Position numbers and translations under genes: made by a program. DNA of 46,790 bases from Pseudomonadota bacterium. GTDB taxonomy: Bacteria; Pseudomonadota; Gammaproteobacteria; Steroidobacterales; Steroidobacteraceae. The stretch is from positions 1-46,790 of the forward strand of contig JABBNZ010000025.1 of assembly GCA_019352035.1 (NCBI GenBank), written 5' to 3'. Of the stretch, positions 42,154 through 46,790 are shown piece after piece; position 1 is the first letter of the stretch, and every line of letters begins with the position of its first letter. The notes beneath the pieces are model-generated. The model was not told the origin of the DNA. It saw nothing but the letters and a program-made list of their open reading frames with translations, and searched no databases.

Positions 42154-42890
42154 CGGCTCAACGCCTTGTCCAACAGGTTGAGCAGCGCCGAGCCGATCCC
42201 GCCGCCTCGAGGCTCGGGGGTTGGGGCGGGCGGGACCGGAATGCTCGCCCGCCGGGGCGGAAGATACTTGTTGGTCGGCCGATAACCGAAGTCGGCGAGC
42301 AGATCGGTGCCGCCGCGCTCGGCGACGAGCCTGGAGACGCCGCTTTGCGGATCGGCGAGGTCGCCGAAGTGGCGCGCCCGTGCCGGACAGCTCGCCACGC
42401 AAGCCGGCTCGCGCTCGGCTTCGGGCAGGCTCTGGTCGTAGATCCGGTCGACGCACAGAGTGCACTTGCGCATCACTCCCGCGTCCTCGTCGAACTCGCG
42501 CGCGCCATAGGGACAGGCCCAAGAGCAGAGCTTGCACCCGATGCAGATGTCGGTGTCGATGAGAACGATCCCGTCCTCGGCTCTCTTGTACGAGGCTCCC
42601 GTGGGGCAGACGGTCACACAGAGCGCGTCCTCGCAGTGCAGGCAGGAGCGCGGCAGATTCACGGTACGCGAGCACCCCTGGGACTCGGTCTCGTAGGAAT
42701 GCACCCGATTGAACCACACACCGTCGGGATTGGTGCCGTACTTGTCGTAGTCCGGCAGCGCGCCGGCCTCGCCGCCGCCGTTCCATTCCTTGCAGCTCAC
42801 CGCGCAGGCATGGCAGCCGACGCACGTGTCGAGATCGATCACGAGGCCGAGCTTGCGGGCGCCGGGCGCGGCTTTCGGCAACATCGTCAT
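42150..42890 (-). CDS. soeB: Four-cluster ferredoxin subunit (SoeB/DmsB type)
   Basis: Electron-transfer subunit of 246 residues with four [4Fe-4S] cluster motifs, all 16 Cys present: CVGCHACAVSC, CLHCEDALCVTVC, CIGCKLCSWAC, and CTLC with ACVASC further on. The spacing is that of DmsB-like proteins. No Tat signal is present, in line with a cytoplasmic complex. A Pro-rich stretch and short amphipathic end follow. It overlaps both neighbours by 4 bp (ATGA and TGA/GTG), so the three subunits are tightly coupled. Confidence 0.88.
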   Translation of the reverse strand: MTMLPKAAPGARKLGLVIDLDTCVGCHACAVSCKEWNGGGEAGALPDYDKYGTNPDGVWFNRVHSYETESQGCSRTVNLPRSCLHCEDALCVTVCPTGASYKRAEDGIVLIDTDICIGCKLCSWACPYGAREFDEDAGVMRKCTLCVDRIYDQSLPEAEREPACVASCPARARHFGDLADPQSGVSRLVAERGGTDLLADFGYRPTNKYLPPRRASIPVPPAPTPEPRGGGIGSALLNLLDKALSR

Positions 42891-45670
42891 CGCGAGCCCT
42901 CCGAGGCGAGTCGGATGCGAAGCGGATTCGCTTCCATGCACGGGTCGGTTCCCGGGGCCGTGCCCGCGGCGCACGGCTCGATGGAGACGGTCAGGTCGAA
43001 CCAGGCGGCCTGGCCGGTCACCGGGTCGGAATTCGAGCTCGGCGTCTCCTCGCCCGTTCTCGGCAGGTATTCCGAGATCAGGTGGTTGAGCAGGAACGCG
43101 CGGCGAAATTCCGGCGCCTCGGGGTCGAGCGCCCAGGCGCCGGCGCGCTTGCCGATCGCGTTCCAGGTCCACACGGTGTGGCGATTGACGCCCGTCATGG
43201 TGCGCGCCTGACACTTGAGGCTGCCCGTCCGCGAGCGGACCCAGACCCAATCGTCGTCGCGGATGCCGAGTGTGGCCGCGAGATCCCGATGCAGATAGAT
43301 TCGATTCTCCGGCAGGATCTGACGGAGCCACGCGTTGTGCGAGCCCCAGGAGTGATACATCGCCATCGGGCGCTGAGTGATCGCGTGCAGCGGAAAGCGC
43401 TCGCGGTCGGCGAGGGCCTGCTCGAGCGGCTCGTACCAGAAGGGCAGCGGATCGAAGAAGCGCCGGATGCGTGCGCGCAGCCGCTCAGGCGGCTGATGTG
43501 AGCCGTGTCCCGCCGCCGCCAGGCGAAAGCGCTGCAGCGGCTCGCAATAGAGCTGCAGGACGATCTGGCGCTCCTCCTCGATGAGCCCCATGGCGTTGGC
43601 GCCGGCGAGATACGCCTGATTCGCGTGCTTGAAATAGAGCTGCTCGGGCGGCAGCTCATGGGTCCAGAAGCCGCCGTTTTGCACATAGCGCTCGAGCTGC
43701 CGCGGGTTCGGCGCGCCTTTACCGATCGCGGTCCCGTCCTCGCCGCGAAAGCCGGCGAGGGGACCGACGCCGGGCTTGCGCTCGTGGCGGACCATGTAAT
43801 CGGCATAGGACGCATAGAGCGGCGTGCCTTCGCCATCGGCGAAGTCCGGCAGCGCCAGCCTGCCCGCAAGGTCGATCAACACGTCCTGGAACGGGCGCAC
43901 GTCGCGGTCGGGCCGCAGCACCGGCACGCGGATCGCATCGGCGGGACCGTGCGCCGAGCCGATCGGCCGATCGAGGAGCGAGATGCAGTCGTACCGCTCG
44001 AGATAGGTCGTATCGGGCAGGACCAGATCGGCGTAGGCGACCGTCTCCGAGGCGAACGCGTCGGCGACGGCCACGAACGGAATGCGATAATTGCCGAGCT
44101 CGTCGCAGGCGCTGAGCATCCGCGTCGTCTCGCCCGGATTCATGGCGGAGTTCCATGCCATGTTGGCCATGAACAGCAGCAGCGTGTCGATCTTCGAGGG
44201 ACCCGCCTCGTAGGCCCGCGCGATGATCATGTGCATCAGGCCGTGGATGCCGAGCGGGGCTTCCCAGGAGAAGGCGCCGTCGAGCCGCAGCGCCTCGCCG
44301 GCCTCATCAACCAGCAGATCCTGCGGCTGCACCGGAAAGCCGAGCGGCGGCGCATCCAGCGCGGCACCGGGACCGCGCGAGCGGCCGGGCCGCGCAGCGC
44401 CGGGGATCGGCTTCGGATACGGCGACTTGTAGCGCCAGGACCCGGGTGTGTCGACAGCGCCGAGCAACATCTGCAGCACATGGATTGCGCGACAGGTGTG
44501 GAAGCCGTTCGAGTGCGCCGACACGCCGCGCATGGCGTGCATGGCGACTGGACGTCCCGTCATATTCGCGTGCCGCCGGCCCGCGGTATCGGTCCAGGGT
44601 TGATCGATTACGACCGGCCGGTTGAAGGCGACCTCGGCAATTTCCGCGGCGATGCGGCGGATCGTGGCGGCATCGATGCCGCAGCGGGCCGCCACCGCCT
44701 CCGGAGCATGGTCCGGGGCGCCATAGCGCGCGGCGAGCAGATCGAAAGCCGGCCGGGCGTATCGCCCGTCGGGCAGGGGGAAAGAGCCGAGCAGGGCGGG
44801 ATCGATGCCGACCGACTGCGCATCGGCCAGGGATTGGGTTGCGCGGTCGAAGGACAGCTCGCGACCCGCCGCATCGCGCGCGATGAGGCCGTCGTCGGCC
44901 TCTCCGGGCGCATCGATCACGAGATGGTGCGCATTCGTGTAACGGACCAGGAACTCGGCGTCGATCTTGCCCGCCTCGAGCAGGCAATGGACGAGCGCGA
45001 GCACGAAGAGCCCGTCCGTCCCCGGTGTGATCGGCACGAGCTCATCGGCGATCGCCGAGTAGCCGGTGCGCACCGGGTTGATGGAGATGATCTTGGCGCC
45101 GCGCGCCTTGAGTCGGCCGAGGCCGAGCTTGATCGGATTGGAATCATGGTCTTCGGCGACGCCGAAGAGGAGGAAGAGCTGCGCGCGCTCCCAGTCCGGC
45201 TCCCCGAATTCCCAGAACGCCCCGCCGACCGAATAGAGGCCGGCCGCGGCCATGTTGACCGAGCAGAATCCGCCGTGCGCGGCGTAGTTGATGGTGCCGA
45301 ACATCCGGGCGAAGTGGCTCGTGAGCGACTGGGACTGATCCCGTCCGGTATAGAACGCCAGGCGGTTCGGATCGCTCGCGCGGATGCCGGCCAGGCGGCG
45401 CGTCAGCATCTCCATCGCTTCCTTCCAGGAGATGCGCTCGAATCCGCCCGAGCCGCGCGGCCCGATCCGCTTCAGGGGCGTGGTGAGCCGTGCCGGGGAG
45501 ATTGCCGTCATGATGCCCGCGGAGCCCTTGGCGCACAGCACTCCGCGGTTGACCGGGTGGTCCCGATTGCCCTCGATGTACCGCAGCTTCCCATCCTCGA
45601 GGTGCACCTTGATGCCGCAACGGCAGGCGCACATGTAGCAGGTGGTGCAGGTGACGGCACGATCTGGCAT
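42887..45670 (-). CDS. soeA: Molybdopterin oxidoreductase, SoeA-type sulfite dehydrogenase
   Basis: Large catalytic subunit of 927 residues with bis-MGD molybdenum cofactor domains and one FeS site (Cys11, Cys14, Cys18, Cys46 in CYMCACRCGI and LCAKG). Other segments: AFYTGRDQSQS, GGFCSVNMAAAGLYS, ISINPVRTGYSAIADE, MAWNSAMNPGET, and a C-terminal MGD-binding VNRHTVWTWNAIGKR. The CYMCACRCGI start and lack of a Tat signal match SoeA of purple sulfur bacteria, which oxidises sulfite to sulfate in the cytoplasm. Other activities in the DMSO reductase family (e.g. thiosulfate or polysulfide) remain possible. The start ATG at 45670 is preferred to an upstream one that adds a non-conserved 20 residues. 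Confidence 0.85.
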   Translation of the reverse strand: MPDRAVTCTTCYMCACRCGIKVHLEDGKLRYIEGNRDHPVNRGVLCAKGSAGIMTAISPARLTTPLKRIGPRGSGGFERISWKEAMEMLTRRLAGIRASDPNRLAFYTGRDQSQSLTSHFARMFGTINYAAHGGFCSVNMAAAGLYSVGGAFWEFGEPDWERAQLFLLFGVAEDHDSNPIKLGLGRLKARGAKIISINPVRTGYSAIADELVPITPGTDGLFVLALVHCLLEAGKIDAEFLVRYTNAHHLVIDAPGEADDGLIARDAAGRELSFDRATQSLADAQSVGIDPALLGSFPLPDGRYARPAFDLLAARYGAPDHAPEAVAARCGIDAATIRRIAAEIAEVAFNRPVVIDQPWTDTAGRRHANMTGRPVAMHAMRGVSAHSNGFHTCRAIHVLQMLLGAVDTPGSWRYKSPYPKPIPGAARPGRSRGPGAALDAPPLGFPVQPQDLLVDEAGEALRLDGAFSWEAPLGIHGLMHMIIARAYEAGPSKIDTLLLFMANMAWNSAMNPGETTRMLSACDELGNYRIPFVAVADAFASETVAYADLVLPDTTYLERYDCISLLDRPIGSAHGPADAIRVPVLRPDRDVRPFQDVLIDLAGRLALPDFADGEGTPLYASYADYMVRHERKPGVGPLAGFRGEDGTAIGKGAPNPRQLERYVQNGGFWTHELPPEQLYFKHANQAYLAGANAMGLIEEERQIVLQLYCEPLQRFRLAAAGHGSHQPPERLRARIRRFFDPLPFWYEPLEQALADRERFPLHAITQRPMAMYHSWGSHNAWLRQILPENRIYLHRDLAATLGIRDDDWVWVRSRTGSLKCQARTMTGVNRHTVWTWNAIGKRAGAWALDPEAPEFRRAFLLNHLISEYLPRTGEETPSSNSDPVTGQAAWFDLTVSIEPCAAGTAPGTDPCMEANPLRIRLASEGSR

Positions 45671-45746
45671 CGGCCGGCGATGATGAGGCAGGCCCGTCCA
45701 TATAGCCAATGCAGTTAATGCAGCGAACACATATACTCATTGCATA
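45671..45746. promoter_or_regulatory. Divergent soeABC / LysR control region
   Basis: Short AT-rich interval in otherwise GC-rich DNA. Direct repeats AATGCAG at 45708-45714 and 45717-45723 and an opposing CATTGCAT at 45738-45745 give TGCA half-sites, as expected for a LysR activator site. TATACT at 45732 could be the -10 box of the regulator gene; on the other strand TATATG near 45699-45704 could serve soeA. These are readings by eye. Confidence 0.5.
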
Positions 45747-46661
45747 ATGAACCTGCATCATCTCGCGATCTTCGCCGCCATCGCGCAGACGGGGAGCCTG
45801 ACGGCCGCGGCCCGCAAGCTCCACATCTCCCAGCCGGCATTGTCGCGCGAGCTCAGGACTTTCGAGGATCGGCTGGGCGTCACGCTCTTCGAGCGCCATC
45901 CCAAAGGCATGCGGCCCACCCATGCCGGGGAGGTCCTGAGCCGCTATGCCGCTCGACTGTTCGAGCTCGAGCGCGCGGCCGAGACCGCCATGCGGGAGAT
46001 CGCCGGCGCTTTCCACGGGCGCCTGTCGCTCGGAGCGAGCAACACGATCGGGACCTATGTGCTGCCGCGAGTGCTGGCCACGTTGCGCCGGGAGCGCCCG
46101 CAGGTGCAGGTCTCACTCTTCATCGGCAACACCGAGCAGGTCTCCCAGGGCGTCGATGACATGCGTTTCATGTTGGGCTTCATCGAGGGACCGCTGCATC
46201 GCCAGGGACTGCGCGCCACCGCTTTCCAGCAGGATGAGATCGTGCCGGTCGCCGCGCCCGATCATCCGCTCCTGCGCAAGCGCCGCCTGAGGATCGCGGA
46301 CCTTCACGGACAGCCGCTGCTCGTTCGCGAGCAGGGCTCGGGCACCCGCGAGCTGATCGCTGCGACGCTGCACCGCTGCGAGATCGTCGAGGGCACGACG
46401 ATGGAATTCGGCAGCACCGAGGCGCTGAAGCGGGCGGCCGTCCACGGCGGCGGGATTGCCTGGCTGCCGCGCATCAGCATGATCAATGAGCTGCGGGAGG
46501 GGAGCCTGCGAGAGCTGCCGCTCAAGCAACTGCGGATCGTCCGTCCGCTGATGGTGCTCAGCCGCAAGGATGCGCCGCTCGAGCCTGTGGCTCAGGTGTT
46601 CCTCGATCTGCTGCGCAAGAGCTCGCAGGCCGGCGCCGACCGTCCCCTCGGCGCATCGTAA
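45747..46661 (+). CDS. LysR-family transcriptional regulator of soeABC
   Basis: Transcription factor of 304 residues. N-terminal winged helix-turn-helix (1-60, FAAIAQTGSLTAAARKLHISQPALSRELRTFEDRLGVTLFER), linker helix, then a LysR substrate-binding domain with GRLSLGASNTIGTYVLPRVLA and VREQGSGTRELI. The effector-domain GASNTIGTYLLP-like wording is typical of CbbR/CysL-like regulators. It is divergent from soeA with only 76 bp between, so it most likely controls that operon and itself. The effector is unknown; a sulfur compound is an obvious guess. Confidence 0.9.
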   Translation: MNLHHLAIFAAIAQTGSLTAAARKLHISQPALSRELRTFEDRLGVTLFERHPKGMRPTHAGEVLSRYAARLFELERAAETAMREIAGAFHGRLSLGASNTIGTYVLPRVLATLRRERPQVQVSLFIGNTEQVSQGVDDMRFMLGFIEGPLHRQGLRATAFQQDEIVPVAAPDHPLLRKRRLRIADLHGQPLLVREQGSGTRELIAATLHRCEIVEGTTMEFGSTEALKRAAVHGGGIAWLPRISMINELREGSLRELPLKQLRIVRPLMVLSRKDAPLEPVAQVFLDLLRKSSQAGADRPLGAS

Positions 46662-46717
46662 GGAGTCGGTGATCTGGGTATGATTACCGCCGCGGAGCGC
46701 GTTTCCGAGGGAAAATC

Positions 46718-46790
46718 ATGCCGGATACCAGATTCATCGTACGCAAGGCGGCAGTGCTCGGGGCCGGAGTGATGGGGGCGCAGATTGCCG
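46718..46790 (+). CDS. 3-hydroxyacyl-CoA dehydrogenase (start only)
   Basis: Partial gene cut by the window edge. The ATG at 46718, with GAGGGA about 9 bp before, opens MPDTRFIVRKAAVLGAGVMG. The Rossmann GAGVMG loop preceded by KAAVLG is the NAD-binding start of FadB/FadN-type 3-hydroxyacyl-CoA dehydrogenases of fatty acid beta-oxidation. Only 24 codons are visible, so length and other domains cannot be judged. Confidence 0.7.
   Translation, partial: MPDTRFIVRKAAVLGAGVMGAQIA

Noticed and set aside
40420-42285. Plus-strand frame of 621 codons opposite the SDR and soeC genes
   Set aside because: Spans two real genes and the gap between them; composition is typical of antisense shadow.
43505-45718. 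Plus-strand frame of 737 codons opposite the molybdenum enzyme
   Set aside because: Shadow of soeA; rich in Arg/His/Glu without family motifs.

Overview
The window is GC-rich, chromosomal-type DNA from a proteobacterium, most likely a gammaproteobacterium. The support is a complete System I cytochrome c maturation operon, an aerobic ThiO-type thiamine operon, a YceH/DUF480 protein, FecI/FecR/TonB-receptor signalling and a PilZ protein of the type seen in xanthomonads and relatives. I cannot fix the order; Nevskiales, Steroidobacterales or Xanthomonadales relatives are reasonable guesses. There are no rRNAs, CRISPR arrays or IS elements.

Left edge (1-3091): the end of an integrated element. 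It carries a HigB/RelE-type toxin with an XRE antitoxin, a small protein of unknown role, and a P4-type tyrosine integrase pointing away from a tRNA-Leu gene. That tRNA is the most striking object here. It is tRNA-Leu(UAA), and its anticodon loop is split after U34 by a 251-nt group I intron with a recognisable P7 pairing and terminal G, at the position classically known from cyanobacteria and plastids. The element sits against the 3' exon of this split gene.

3239-9674: ccmABCDEFGHI, nearly every junction overlapping, for heme export, chaperoning and ligation to apocytochrome c. A small KGG-repeat stress protein follows (9881-10264). Next is a clear sigma70-like promoter and TPP riboswitch controlling thiC-thiO-thiS-thiG-thiE-thiF-thiD (10626-16783), which makes HMP-PP and the thiazole and couples them. 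The ThiF protein has a fused rhodanese domain but lacks both zinc cysteine pairs.

17143-22579: a PlsC-like acyltransferase, a lipoprotein alpha/beta hydrolase, a lipoprotein S41 protease with a small lipoprotein, and an orphan histidine kinase. 22717-34779: a Na+/H+ antiporter; an ECF sigma/FecR/STN-TonB receptor signalling set; a coiled-coil protein; a two-gene unit related to FTR1/COG4280; a second TonB receptor divergent from a YncE-like beta-propeller (compare yncD/yncE); and a PilZ protein whose reading frame runs 214 bp antisense into the propeller gene.

34954-38644: a compact unit of sulfotransferase, HpnL-like flippase-fold membrane protein and GT4 glycosyltransferase, possibly for a modified envelope glycolipid. 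Then come a TMEM175-like channel, YceH, and an SDR enzyme with an altered catalytic serine. 41197-46661: a SoeABC-type cytoplasmic molybdenum oxidoreductase (probably sulfite:quinone) with a divergent LysR regulator. The window ends at the start of a 3-hydroxyacyl-CoA dehydrogenase gene.

All calls rest on reading translations and motifs by eye; no database search was run.
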